64,000 nucleotides of DNA from Streptomyces tubercidicus. Its GTDB lineage: Bacteria; Actinomycetota; Actinomycetes; Streptomycetales; Streptomycetaceae. Below the pieces are notes generated by a model. The model saw nothing but the letters and a program-made list of their open reading frames with translations. It was not told where the DNA came from and searched no databases. Every line of letters begins with the position of its first letter. Positions within the stretch are counted from its first letter, which is position 1. The stretch spans positions 6,262,001-6,326,000 of the forward strand of contig NZ_CP114205.1 in NCBI RefSeq assembly GCF_027497495.1, read 5' to 3'. This document shows, piece after piece, positions 18,520-27,861 of the stretch. Both the position numbers and the translations under genes were made by a program.

Positions 18520-18621
18520 GCTCGTTTGAGGGGCCTGGAGCGCTTCTGGGCTCGCTCGTTTGAGGGGCCAGAAGCCCTTCTGTAGCTGCTCGTTTGAGGG
18601 TACGAAGGCCCGTTTGTCAAT
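18520..18621 (+). repeat. Three tandem 34-bp repeat units in the gap promoter region
   Basis: Units begin at 18520, 18554 and 18588, exactly 34 bp apart. Core GCTCGTTTGAGGGGCC is identical in the first two; the third keeps GCTCGTTTGAGGG. The second halves vary but keep GAAGCCC-like blocks; the second unit contains a CAGAAG-CC-CTTCTG hairpin. 34 bp is close to three helical turns, so bound proteins would sit on the same face of the DNA. They occupy the 336-base whiA-gap interval (18387-18722) about 100 bases before gap, ahead of possible promoter elements TTGTCA (18614-18619) and TAGGGT (18646-18651). Likely activator or repressor sites for gap. Confidence 0.85.
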
Positions 18622-18722
18622 GTCACGTACGTCTCTTATTGGGGGTAGGGTCGGAGGCGGTCGGGGACAGCCCATACAGCTCGCCGGTAACCCATCGGCG
18701 TACCTAACGAGGAGATCGGTTC

Positions 18723-19727
<1,005 letters not shown>

Positions 19728-19763
19728 TCGCTCCGGCTGACGCCCGAGGCACCGAGATGTGAG

Positions 19764-19807
19764 GACGGGGCTCGTATGACGCGAAGTAGCGTCGTACGGG
19801 CCCCGTC
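19764..19807 (+). terminator. 19-bp hairpin between gap and pgk
   Basis: Left arm 19764-19782 and right arm 19789-19807 pair fully over 19 positions with two G-U wobbles; loop GAAGTA. No T tract. It probably ends part of the gap transcripts and so lets gap be made in excess of pgk, or protects the gap mRNA end. Confidence 0.7.
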
Positions 19808-19843
19808 CCATGGCCGAGCTACGCAAACACGGAGTCACTTCTC

Positions 19844-21046
19844 ATGAAGACGATCGACGACCTTCAGGTCGCCGGTCAGCGCGTCTTTGTCCGCGCCGAC
19901 CTGAACGTGCCGCTGGACGGCACCACCATCACCGACGACGGCCGGATCCGTGCCGTCGCCCCGACGATCGCCAAGCTCGTCGAGCGCGGCGCCCGGGTGA
20001 TCGTCGCCTCCCATCTGGGCCGTCCCAAGGGTGCCCCGGACCCGGCCTTCTCGCTGGCCCCGGCGGCCGCGCGGCTGGGCGAAATCCTCGGGCAGGACGT
20101 GGCGTTCGCGGCCGACACGGTCGGCGAGTCCGCCCGGGCCGTGACCGCGGGCCTGGCCGACGGCCAGGTGGCCGTGCTGGAGAACCTCCGCTTCAACGCG
20201 GGCGAGACCAGCAAGGACGACGCCGAGCGCGGCGCCTTCGCCGAGCAGCTGGCCGGCCTCGCGGACCTGTACGTGGGCGACGGCTTCGGTGCCGTGCACC
20301 GCAAGCACGCCTCCGTGTACGACCTCCCGAAGCGTCTTCCGCACGCCGCCGGCGACCTGATCGCCACCGAGGTCGGGGTCCTGAAGAAGCTCACCGAGGA
20401 CGTCAAGCGCCCGTACGTCGTCGCACTGGGCGGCGCCAAGGTCTCCGACAAGCTGGCCGTCATCGACCAGCTGATCGAGAAGGCCGACCGCATCCTGGTC
20501 GGCGGCGGGATGGCGTACACCTTCCTCAAGGCCAAGGGCCACGAGGTCGGTATCTCGCTGCTCCAGGAGGACCAGGTTCCGGCCTGCCTGGAATACCTGG
20601 CGCGGGCCGAGAAGCGCGGTGTGGAGTTCGTGCTCCCCGTCGATGTGCTGGTCTCCGCCGAATTCCCGGACCTGAAGACCAAGGCCCCGGCGCACCCCGA
20701 CACCGTCGCCGCGGACGCCATCCCGGCCGACAAGGAGGGCCTGGACATCGGCCCGAAGACCCGCGAGCTGTACGCCGCGAAGCTCGCCGACGCGGGCACG
20801 GTCTTCTGGAACGGCCCGATGGGTGTGTTCGAGCACCCCGACTACGCCGGTGGTACTCAGGCCGTCGCCCAGGCCCTGCTGGACTCGCCCGCCTTCACCG
20901 TGGTCGGGGGTGGTGACTCGGCAGCCGCGGTGCGTCTGCTGGGATTCGACGAGACCGCATTCGGCCACATCTCGACCGGCGGTGGCGCCAGCCTCGAATA
21001 CCTCGAAGGCAAGACGCTCCCCGGCCTCGCCGCTCTGGAGGACTGA
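19844..21046 (+). CDS. pgk: Phosphoglycerate kinase
   Basis: 400 residues, normal length. Transfers phosphate from 1,3-bisphosphoglycerate to ADP. The N-terminal substrate site has RADLNVPL (residues 18-25) and ASHLGRPKG; the hinge and C-terminal nucleotide site have ALGGAKVSDKL, WNGPMGVFE and GGGDSAAAV. Follows gap after 116 bases containing a long hairpin, and precedes tpiA by five bases. Only a weak GGAG lies before the ATG, so some readthrough or processing from gap is plausible. Confidence 0.98.
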   Translation: MKTIDDLQVAGQRVFVRADLNVPLDGTTITDDGRIRAVAPTIAKLVERGARVIVASHLGRPKGAPDPAFSLAPAAARLGEILGQDVAFAADTVGESARAVTAGLADGQVAVLENLRFNAGETSKDDAERGAFAEQLAGLADLYVGDGFGAVHRKHASVYDLPKRLPHAAGDLIATEVGVLKKLTEDVKRPYVVALGGAKVSDKLAVIDQLIEKADRILVGGGMAYTFLKAKGHEVGISLLQEDQVPACLEYLARAEKRGVEFVLPVDVLVSAEFPDLKTKAPAHPDTVAADAIPADKEGLDIGPKTRELYAAKLADAGTVFWNGPMGVFEHPDYAGGTQAVAQALLDSPAFTVVGGGDSAAAVRLLGFDETAFGHISTGGGASLEYLEGKTLPGLAALED

Positions 21047-21051
21047 ACAAC

Positions 21052-21828
<777 letters not shown>

Positions 21829-21835
21829 CAGCTAT

Positions 21836-21903
21836 GACGAGGGGGAACCCTCGTCGTACCCTGTCGGGGCCGGGACCGGTGCAGCGGCACCGCCCCCGGC
21901 CCC
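21836..21903 (+). terminator. Two consecutive hairpins after tpiA
   Basis: First GACGAGGG/CCCTCGTC with a GGAA loop (21836-21855); second a compound stem, GGGGCCGGG (21866-21874) with CCCGGCCCC (21895-21903), with an inner CGGTGC/GCACCG arm. No T tract. They mark the end of the glycolytic message before secG. Confidence 0.75.
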
Positions 21904-21969
21904 GCAGCATTTGTTCCAGATATCGTGATCCATACGTCCGTCCGTCAGTCCTAGAGAGTTGGTCCAGCC

Positions 21970-22206
21970 GTGGTCATCGGGTTCTCGATCGCCCTCATCG
22001 TCTTCAGCCTGCTGCTGATGATGCTGGTGCTCATGCACAAGGGGAAGGGCGGCGGCCTGTCCGACATGTTCGGCGGCGGTATGCAGTCCTCGGTCGGTGG
22101 CTCCTCGGTCGCCGAACGTAACCTCGACCGCATCACCATCGTGGTGGGTCTGCTGTGGTTCGCCTGCATCGTGGTGCTCGGCATCCTGATGAAGCTCAGC
22201 AACTGA
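21970..22206 (+). CDS. secG: Preprotein translocase subunit SecG
   Basis: 78 residues with two membrane helices (residues 2-22 and about 54-74) joined by a Gly-rich cytoplasmic loop KGKGGGLSDMFGGGMQSS, the standard SecG layout. It assists SecYE-SecA protein export. GTG start at 21970; a shorter ribosome site lies in AGAGAGTTGG. Downstream of the tpiA hairpins, a position conserved in many actinobacteria. It is monocistronic or continues weakly into the next gene 155 bases on. Confidence 0.96.
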   Translation: MVIGFSIALIVFSLLLMMLVLMHKGKGGGLSDMFGGGMQSSVGGSSVAERNLDRITIVVGLLWFACIVVLGILMKLSN

Positions 22207-22267
22207 CGCGGCGTCGGAGACGCGGCCTATCATGAGGGTGGCGTCCTCGGACGGGTAACTCCAGCCA

Positions 22268-22296
22268 CTGGACGCGCGTTGGGCCTTACGTAGACT
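22268..22296 (+). promoter_or_regulatory. Probable housekeeping-type promoter of the RbpA-family gene
   Basis: CTGGAC (22268-22273) and TAGACT (22291-22296) with a 17-base spacer, about 65 bases before the GTG start. Confidence 0.5.
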
Positions 22297-22361
22297 GGGG
22301 CGTTCCGCAGCGCAGCTGCTGCGAGAGGCTGTGCAGCACCATTACGCAGGGAGTTACGACC

Positions 22362-22697
22362 GTGGCAAGTGGCAACGCGATCCGAGGAAGTCGGGTCGGG
22401 GCGGGGCCGATGGGGGAGGCCGAGCGCGGCGAGTCCGCGCCGCGCACCCGCATCTCCTTCTGGTGCTCCAATGGGCACGAGACGCAGCCCAGCTTCGCCG
22501 GCGATGCGCAGGTTCCGGACACCTGGGACTGCCCGCGCTGTGGTTTCCCGGCCGGCAAGGACCGGGACAGCCCGCCGGACCCGCCGCGCACCGAGCCGTA
22601 CAAGACCCACCTCGCCTACGTCCGCGAGCGTCGCAGCGACGCCGACGGTGAGGCGATCCTCGCGGAGGCGCTCGCCAAGCTCCGCGGCGAGATCTGA
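22362..22697 (+). CDS. RNA polymerase-binding protein RbpA family (RbpB-like paralogue)
   Basis: 111 residues. The arrangement matches RbpA: an RGSRVG N-terminal tail, a small core domain with FWCSNGHE and DCPRCG zinc-type Cys/His pairs, a basic linker, and the sigma-interacting helix PRTEPYKTHLAYVRERRS ending in EALAKLRGEI. RbpA stabilises sigma-A/HrdB holoenzyme and open complexes in actinobacteria. It keeps the zinc ligands but differs from the main Streptomyces RbpA in the ACEKGHRF-type segment and in the more divergent sigma-binding helix, so I take it as the second paralogue rather than the principal RbpA. GTG start follows GGGAG. Followed by a perfect 21-bp terminator. Confidence 0.85.
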   Translation: MASGNAIRGSRVGAGPMGEAERGESAPRTRISFWCSNGHETQPSFAGDAQVPDTWDCPRCGFPAGKDRDSPPDPPRTEPYKTHLAYVRERRSDADGEAILAEALAKLRGEI

Positions 22698-22714
22698 CGG
22701 ATCAGCACATCTCT

Positions 22715-22762
22715 CGGAAGGCCCGGCCGGAGGGGACACACCCCCTCCGGCCGGGCCTTCCG
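22715..22762 (+). terminator. 21-bp perfect hairpin after the RbpA-family gene
   Basis: Arms 22715-22735 and 22742-22762 are fully complementary (begins CGGAAGGCCCGG); loop of six bases, acacac. Strong factor-independent-type terminator without a T run. Confidence 0.85.
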
Positions 22763-22908
22763 CGTCGGTGCCCCCTCCCGGCGATACGCGCCCCCCGTAG
22801 GGCCTACGGTCCGCATCTGAGGTAGCGGATGGGGAAGTCGCCCGAGGGCCACTGTCAGTGGCTGCCCCTACCGTTTTTCGTACGCGCACGATGCGGACGG
22901 GGGACGGC

Positions 22909-24210
22909 ATGGCGGACGGCGGGACGGAAGCGGGCGGGACGGTCACGGAAGCGGGCCGGGCGGCGGCGGTGGGCGCGCTTGCCTGGCGCGGCGGCTTCGG
23001 GCGGCTGTGGAGCGCCGCCGTGGTCTCCCGCTTCGGTGACGCGCTGCGGGGCACGGCCCTGCCGTTGCTCGCCTACGCCCTGACCGATTCGCCGCTGCTG
23101 ATCTCGCTCGTCACGGCCTGCGGCTTCCTTCCCTGGCTGTTCTTCGGGCTGCTGGGCGGAGCCGTGGCCGACCGGGTGGACCAGCGGCGGGCGATGTGGG
23201 CCGTCGATGTGCTGCGCGGGGGGCTGATGGCCGGGTTCGCGCTGGCCGTGGCGCTCGACCGGGCAAGCATTGCGTTGCTGTTGGCGCTGTCCTTCGCCCT
23301 CACCACCCTCCAGACCTTGTTCGACAACGCCGCCACGGCCCTGTTGCCCGCGGTGGTGTCCAAGGAGGCGCTGGCTGCCGCCAACGCCCGGCTGATGACC
23401 GGTCAGGAGCTGGCCGGGCGGTTCCTCGGCGGCCCGCTGGCCCCGGTGCTGCTCGCGCTCGGCGCCGCACTCCCGTTCCTGGCCGACGCGGCCACCTACC
23501 TCGTCGCGGCCGCCCTCGTCGCCTCCTTGCGCACCGGTCCACCGGCCGGGCGGACGGCCACCGCCGGGCGCACCCTCCGGCGCGAAATAGCCGAGGGGAT
23601 ACGGCAGTTGTGGCGCGACCGGGTGCTGCGTGCCGTCTGTGTGTCGGTGGCGCTGGGCAATGTCGGCATCGGCGCGCTGATCGCGACCCTGGTGGTGGTC
23701 ATCAAGGGCTGGCTGGGCGCCGGGGACTCCGGGTATGTCGTGGTGACCACCGGCTACGGCATCGGCATGGTTCTGGGCGGGCTGCTCGCGGGCCGGACGA
23801 TCGCCGCCGTCGGCGGCCGGGGCCGCACCCTGCTGCTCGCCGGAGTGCTCCAGGCCGTGACCCTGGTGGGCCTCGGGACGCTGCGTACGGTCTGGCTCGC
23901 GGCCGTGCTGCTCGGGCTGTTCGGGTTCGCCGGCATGGTGTGGAACGTCCTGGAGACCACGGTCGTGCAGCAGCGCAGCCCGGCGGGGATGCTCGGCAGG
24001 ATCAGCGCCGCCTTCCGTACGGTCTCGGTCGCCGGGACACCGCTCGGCGCGCTGTGCGGCGGCGCGGCCGCCACGGCGTTCGGCCCGAACGCCCCCGCGC
24101 TGCTGGCCGCCGCCCTGCTGGCCCTGGGGACGGCCGCGTTGACACCTGTTCTTCAGCCCCCCGACGGCGCCCCGTCCGGCGGCGGACAGATACCCCCTAC
24201 CGTGCGCTGA
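22909..24210 (+). CDS. MFS transporter (enterobactin-exporter/MFS_3-like)
   Basis: About 433 residues with twelve predicted membrane helices; the first follows WRGGFGRLWSAAVVSRFGDA, and the cytoplasmic loop AVADRVDQRRAMWAVD is the MFS motif A of the MFS_3 branch. Such proteins export drugs, macrolides or siderophores by proton antiport. ATG 22909 is chosen because GGACGGGGGAC sits just before it; GTG 22858 and ATG 22891 are in-frame alternatives with no ribosome site. No linked regulator. Placed between the RbpA-family gene and pgi, and not obviously related to either, so it is a lineage-variable insertion in a conserved neighbourhood. Confidence 0.85.
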   Translation: MADGGTEAGGTVTEAGRAAAVGALAWRGGFGRLWSAAVVSRFGDALRGTALPLLAYALTDSPLLISLVTACGFLPWLFFGLLGGAVADRVDQRRAMWAVDVLRGGLMAGFALAVALDRASIALLLALSFALTTLQTLFDNAATALLPAVVSKEALAAANARLMTGQELAGRFLGGPLAPVLLALGAALPFLADAATYLVAAALVASLRTGPPAGRTATAGRTLRREIAEGIRQLWRDRVLRAVCVSVALGNVGIGALIATLVVVIKGWLGAGDSGYVVVTTGYGIGMVLGGLLAGRTIAAVGGRGRTLLLAGVLQAVTLVGLGTLRTVWLAAVLLGLFGFAGMVWNVLETTVVQQRSPAGMLGRISAAFRTVSVAGTPLGALCGGAAATAFGPNAPALLAAALLALGTAALTPVLQPPDGAPSGGGQIPPTVR

Positions 24211-24258
24211 TCAATTAGGTTGGGAGATGGCGGGGCCGGTACGAGATGAAGAAGGCTG

Positions 24259-25920
24259 ATGTCCGAGATGAACGCAGAAGGCCGCAGCAGGCTCGATCAG
24301 ATGCCTGAGTGGACCGCGCTGGGCAAGCACCGCGAGCAGCTGGCGGAGGTGCATCTGCGCGAGCTGTTCGAGCGGGACCCGGCGCGCGCCGGGCGCTACA
24401 CCCTCCAGGTCGGCGATCTGCACCTGGACTACTCCAAGCACCTGGTCACCGACGAGACGCTGGGGCTGCTGCGCGAGCTGGCCGCGGCGGCCGGTGTGGC
24501 CGAACTGCGGGACGCGATGTTCCGCGGCGCGAAGATCAACATCACCGAGCAGCGCTCCGTGCTGCACACCGCGCTGCGCGCGCCCGGCTCGGCGGTCGTG
24601 ACCAGCGACGGCGAGAACGTCGTCCCCGGCGTCCAGCACGTGCTGACCAGGATGGGCACCTTCAGCGACCGGGTCCGCTCCGGCGACTGGAAGGGCCACA
24701 CCGGCAAGCGCATCAAGACCGTCGTCAACATCGGTATCGGCGGCTCGGACCTGGGTCCGGCGATGGCTTACGAGGTGCTGCGCGCCTACACCCACCGGGA
24801 CATGCAGTTCCGCTTCGTCTCCAATGTGGACGGCGCCGATCTGCATGAGGCGGTCCGCGATCTGGACCCGGCCGAGACGCTGTTCATCATCGCCTCGAAG
24901 ACCTTCACCACCATCGAGACGATCACCAACGCCACCTCGGCCCGGGACTGGCTGCTGACCGGCCTGGGGGCCGGGGGAGAGGCCGTCGCCAAGCACTTCG
25001 TGGCGCTGTCGACCAACGCCGAGAAGGTCGCGGAGTTCGGCATCGACACGGACAACATGTTCGAGTTCTGGGACTGGGTCGGCGGGCGCTACTCCTTCGA
25101 CTCCGCGATCGGCCTGTCGCTGATGATCGCGATCGGCCCGGAGCGCTTCCGCGAGATGCTGGCCGGCTTCCACCTCGTCGACGAGCACTTCCGCACCGCC
25201 CCGCCGGAGGAGAACGCCCCGCTGCTGCTGGGCCTGCTCGGTATCTGGTACGGCAACTTCTGGGATGCCCAGTCGCATGCCGTACTGCCCTACAGCCACT
25301 ACCTCTCCAAGTTCACCGCCTATCTCCAGCAGCTGGACATGGAGTCCAACGGCAAGTCCGTGGACCGCCAGGGCAACCGGGTCGGCTGGCAGACCGGGCC
25401 CGTCGTCTGGGGCACGCCTGGTACGAACGGCCAGCACGCCTACTACCAGCTGCTGCACCAGGGCACGAAGATGATCCCGGCCGACCTCATCGGTTTCGCC
25501 GCGCCGGTCGCCGATCTGCAGCCGGGGCTGGTCGCCCAGCACGATCTGCTGATGGCCAATCTCTTCGCCCAGGGCCAGGCACTGGCCTTCGGCAAGACGC
25601 CGGACGAGGTGCGCGCCGAGGGCGTGGCCGAGGAGCTGGTGCCGCACAAGACGTTCCCGGGCAACCGCCCCACCACCACCATCCTGGCCGCCGAGCTCAG
25701 CCCGTCCGTGCTGGGCCAGTTGATCGCCCTCTACGAGCACAAGGTGTTCGTCCAGGGCGCGGTGTGGAACATCGACTCCTTCGACCAGTGGGGTGTGGAG
25801 CTGGGCAAGGTCCTCGCCAAGCGTGTCGAACCGGCCCTGACCGAGGGTGCCGAGGTGCCCGGTCTGGACGCCTCCACGGCCGGTCTGGTCGCCAAGTACC
25901 GGGAGCTGCGCGGGCGTTGA
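24259..25920 (+). CDS. pgi: Glucose-6-phosphate isomerase
   Basis: 553 residues, the long-form PGI. Interconverts glucose-6-phosphate and fructose-6-phosphate, joining glycolysis to the pentose phosphate genes on the other strand. Conserved sites: GIGGSDLGPAMAYEVL, SKTFTTIETITNA (phosphate loop), the catalytic Glu in QLDMESNGKSV, GTPGTNGQHAYYQ with the active His, and Lys near WGVELGKVLAKR. A TAGGTT at 24216-24221 is a possible -10. The gene converges on pgl; a shared terminator lies between. Confidence 0.98.
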   Translation: MSEMNAEGRSRLDQMPEWTALGKHREQLAEVHLRELFERDPARAGRYTLQVGDLHLDYSKHLVTDETLGLLRELAAAAGVAELRDAMFRGAKINITEQRSVLHTALRAPGSAVVTSDGENVVPGVQHVLTRMGTFSDRVRSGDWKGHTGKRIKTVVNIGIGGSDLGPAMAYEVLRAYTHRDMQFRFVSNVDGADLHEAVRDLDPAETLFIIASKTFTTIETITNATSARDWLLTGLGAGGEAVAKHFVALSTNAEKVAEFGIDTDNMFEFWDWVGGRYSFDSAIGLSLMIAIGPERFREMLAGFHLVDEHFRTAPPEENAPLLLGLLGIWYGNFWDAQSHAVLPYSHYLSKFTAYLQQLDMESNGKSVDRQGNRVGWQTGPVVWGTPGTNGQHAYYQLLHQGTKMIPADLIGFAAPVADLQPGLVAQHDLLMANLFAQGQALAFGKTPDEVRAEGVAEELVPHKTFPGNRPTTTILAAELSPSVLGQLIALYEHKVFVQGAVWNIDSFDQWGVELGKVLAKRVEPALTEGAEVPGLDASTAGLVAKYRELRGR

Positions 25921-25957
25921 TGCCCGGGAGCGCCGCTGGACCGCCGCGCGAAAGGCG

Positions 25958-25995
25958 GTAGGCCCCGCACCCTCAAGGAAGGGCGCGGGGCCTAC
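25958..25995. terminator. Bidirectional terminator between pgi and pgl
   Basis: GTAGGCCCCGC (25958-25968) pairs perfectly with GCGGGGCCTAC (25985-25995), with an inner CCCT/AGGG extension. Serves both converging genes. Confidence 0.8.
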
Positions 25996-26038
25996 GGCCG
26001 TGCGGTGGTGACGTGCTCGGTCCGGAGCCGGTGGGGGC

Positions 26039-26821
26039 TCAGGCCGAAGCCGGCGGGTAGAGGCCGCGCGGCAGTTGGGATGCCGCCGCCTCGTCCAGCA
26101 GCCACAGGGTCCGGCTGCGGCCCCGTGCACCGGCCGCCGGGGCCTGCACCTCACCGGCGCCGGAGAGGGCGATGGCCGCGGCATTGGCCTTGTCCTCCCC
26201 GGCCGCCAGCAGCCAGACCTCCCGTGCCGCGCGAATCGCGGGCAGGGTCAGCGAGACCCGGGTGGGCGGCGGCTTCGGCGCGCCGTGCACCCCGACCACC
26301 GTCTGCTCCTGCTCGTAGACGGCGGGCAGCTCCGGGAAGAGCGAGGCGACATGGGTGTCCGGGCCGACGCCCAGCAGCAGGACGTCGAAGGACGGCACCG
26401 GGCCGTGGTCCTCGGGGCCCGCGGCGGCGGCGAGTGCGGCCGCGTACGCCTCGGCGGCGGCATCGGCGTCATGGCCGTACGGGCCGTCCGACGCGGGCAT
26501 GGGGTGCACCCGTGCCGGGTTCAGCGGGACGCTGTCCAGCAGCACCTCCCGGGCCTGGGTGTGGTTGCGCTCCGGATCGCCGTCCGGTGCGAACCGCTCG
26601 TCGCCCCACCACAGATCGAGCCGGGACCAGTCCACCGCGTCCCGGGCGGGCGCCTCGGCGAGGGCCGCGAGCAGCCCGTTGCCGTTGCGCCCGCCGGTCA
26701 GGACCACGGAGGCGGAGCCGCGGGCGGCCTGGGCGTCCACGATCTTCGTGATCAGCCGGGCCGCCGCGGCCTTGGCCATCAGCTCCTTGTCGCGGTGGAC
26801 GACCACCTGCGGAGCACTCAC
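26039..26821 (-). CDS. pgl: 6-phosphogluconolactonase
   Basis: 260 residues. Hydrolyses 6-phosphogluconolactone in the oxidative pentose phosphate pathway. NagB/Pgl fold motifs: VVLTGGRNGNGLL, DLWWGDERF, RNHTQAREVLL, and LLGVGPDTHVASLFP. The usual loop is GxGxDGHTASLFP; here the Gly-His pair reads PDTHVAS, keeping the catalytic His. GTG 26821 overlaps the opcA stop (GTGA). Last gene of the tkt-tal-zwf-opcA-pgl set and ends at a bidirectional terminator. Confidence 0.95.
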   Translation of the reverse strand: MSAPQVVVHRDKELMAKAAAARLITKIVDAQAARGSASVVLTGGRNGNGLLAALAEAPARDAVDWSRLDLWWGDERFAPDGDPERNHTQAREVLLDSVPLNPARVHPMPASDGPYGHDADAAAEAYAAALAAAAGPEDHGPVPSFDVLLLGVGPDTHVASLFPELPAVYEQEQTVVGVHGAPKPPPTRVSLTLPAIRAAREVWLLAAGEDKANAAAIALSGAGEVQAPAAGARGRSRTLWLLDEAAASQLPRGLYPPASA

Positions 26822-27861
26822 TTGGCGGCTGCCTTCTTCGCGGCCTTCTTCGCCGCGGGCTTGGCCGGGCCGCTCTCGTCCGCGGCCTTCTCCCCGGCGG
26901 CCGGCTGCGGGTCGTCCGCCGGCTGCGGGCCGTCGGCGTGACCGAGCCGGTCCACGCCGAACTTCAGCGAGGCGGCGTAGATCTCGTCCGGGTCGAGCCG
27001 GCGCAGCTCCTCGGCGAGCAGCTCGGAGGTGTCCCGCCGCTTGAGCGCCACCGCACGGTCGGGCTGACCGCGCATCGAGAGCGTGGCGAGCGAGCCGTCC
27101 GGGCGGTCCAGCACGATCGCGCCGCTGCTGGACTCCAGCCGTACGGCCGTCAGACCGGGGCCGTCGGACACCTTGCGGGTGACCGGGACGTTCAGCCGGT
27201 CGGCCAGCCACATGGCCAGCAGCTCGCAGCTGGGGTTGAACTCCTCGCCGGTCACCTCGGCCGAGGTGACCGTGCACGGGGCCTGGTCCAGCGCCGCCGC
27301 CAGCATCGAGCGCCAGGGCGTGATCCGGGTCCAGGACAGGTCCGTGTCGCCCGGCGTGTAGGTCTCCGCGCGGGTGGACAGCTCGTGAATGGGCTGCTCA
27401 GAGGCGTAGGCATCGGTGACCCGGCGCTGGGCCAGCGCACCGAGCGGATCCTGTGCGGGGGCCGCCGGGGCGTTCACCGCCCACCAGACCACGACCGGGG
27501 CGTCCGGCAGCAGCAGCGGCAGCACCACGGACTGGGCGTGGTCGATGACCTCGCCGTACAGCCGCACTATGACCGTCTCGCCGGTGCCGGCGTCCGTGCC
27601 GACCCGCACCTCGGCATCGAGGCGGGCCTTGGCGCGGTCGCGCGGTGAGCGGCTGACCCGCTTGATGACCACGAGGGTGCGCGAGGGGTGCTCACGGGAC
27701 GCGTCGTTGGCCGCCTTCAGCGCGTCATAGGCGTTCTCCTCGTCGGTGACGATGACGAGGGTGAGCACCATGCCGATGGCAGGGGTGCCGACGGCGCGAC
27801 GGCCCTGGACCAACGCCTTGTTGATCTTGCTGGACGTGGTTTCCGTCAGATCGATCTTCAT
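26818..27861 (-). CDS. opcA: Glucose-6-phosphate dehydrogenase assembly protein OpcA
   Basis: 347 residues. OpcA is needed for active G6PDH in cyanobacteria and actinobacteria. The family pattern is seen in the N-terminal LTLVIVTDEENAYDALKAAN and SREHPSRTLVVIKR, and in the middle PVVVWWAVNAP and ELLAMWLADRLN. The ATG overlaps the zwf stop (ATGA), and its own stop overlaps pgl, so zwf-opcA-pgl are translationally coupled. The last ~35 residues are a low-complexity Asp/Pro/Ala then Lys/Ala-rich tail (AKPAAKKAAKKAAAK), similar in kind to the tail on UvrA in this window and not part of the conserved fold. Confidence 0.96.
   Translation of the reverse strand: MKIDLTETTSSKINKALVQGRRAVGTPAIGMVLTLVIVTDEENAYDALKAANDASREHPSRTLVVIKRVSRSPRDRAKARLDAEVRVGTDAGTGETVIVRLYGEVIDHAQSVVLPLLLPDAPVVVWWAVNAPAAPAQDPLGALAQRRVTDAYASEQPIHELSTRAETYTPGDTDLSWTRITPWRSMLAAALDQAPCTVTSAEVTGEEFNPSCELLAMWLADRLNVPVTRKVSDGPGLTAVRLESSSGAIVLDRPDGSLATLSMRGQPDRAVALKRRDTSELLAEELRRLDPDEIYAASLKFGVDRLGHADGPQPADDPQPAAGEKAADESGPAKPAAKKAAKKAAAK

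Noticed and set aside
21836..21855. Small RNA between tpiA and secG
   Set aside because: The hairpins fit a terminator pair; no promoter follows tpiA that would yield an independent RNA.
22250..22282. SigR-type promoter for the RbpA-family gene
   Set aside because: GGGTA and GTT with a 20-base spacer is a poor match to GGAAT-N18-GTT; the CTGGAC-N17-TAGACT pair is better.
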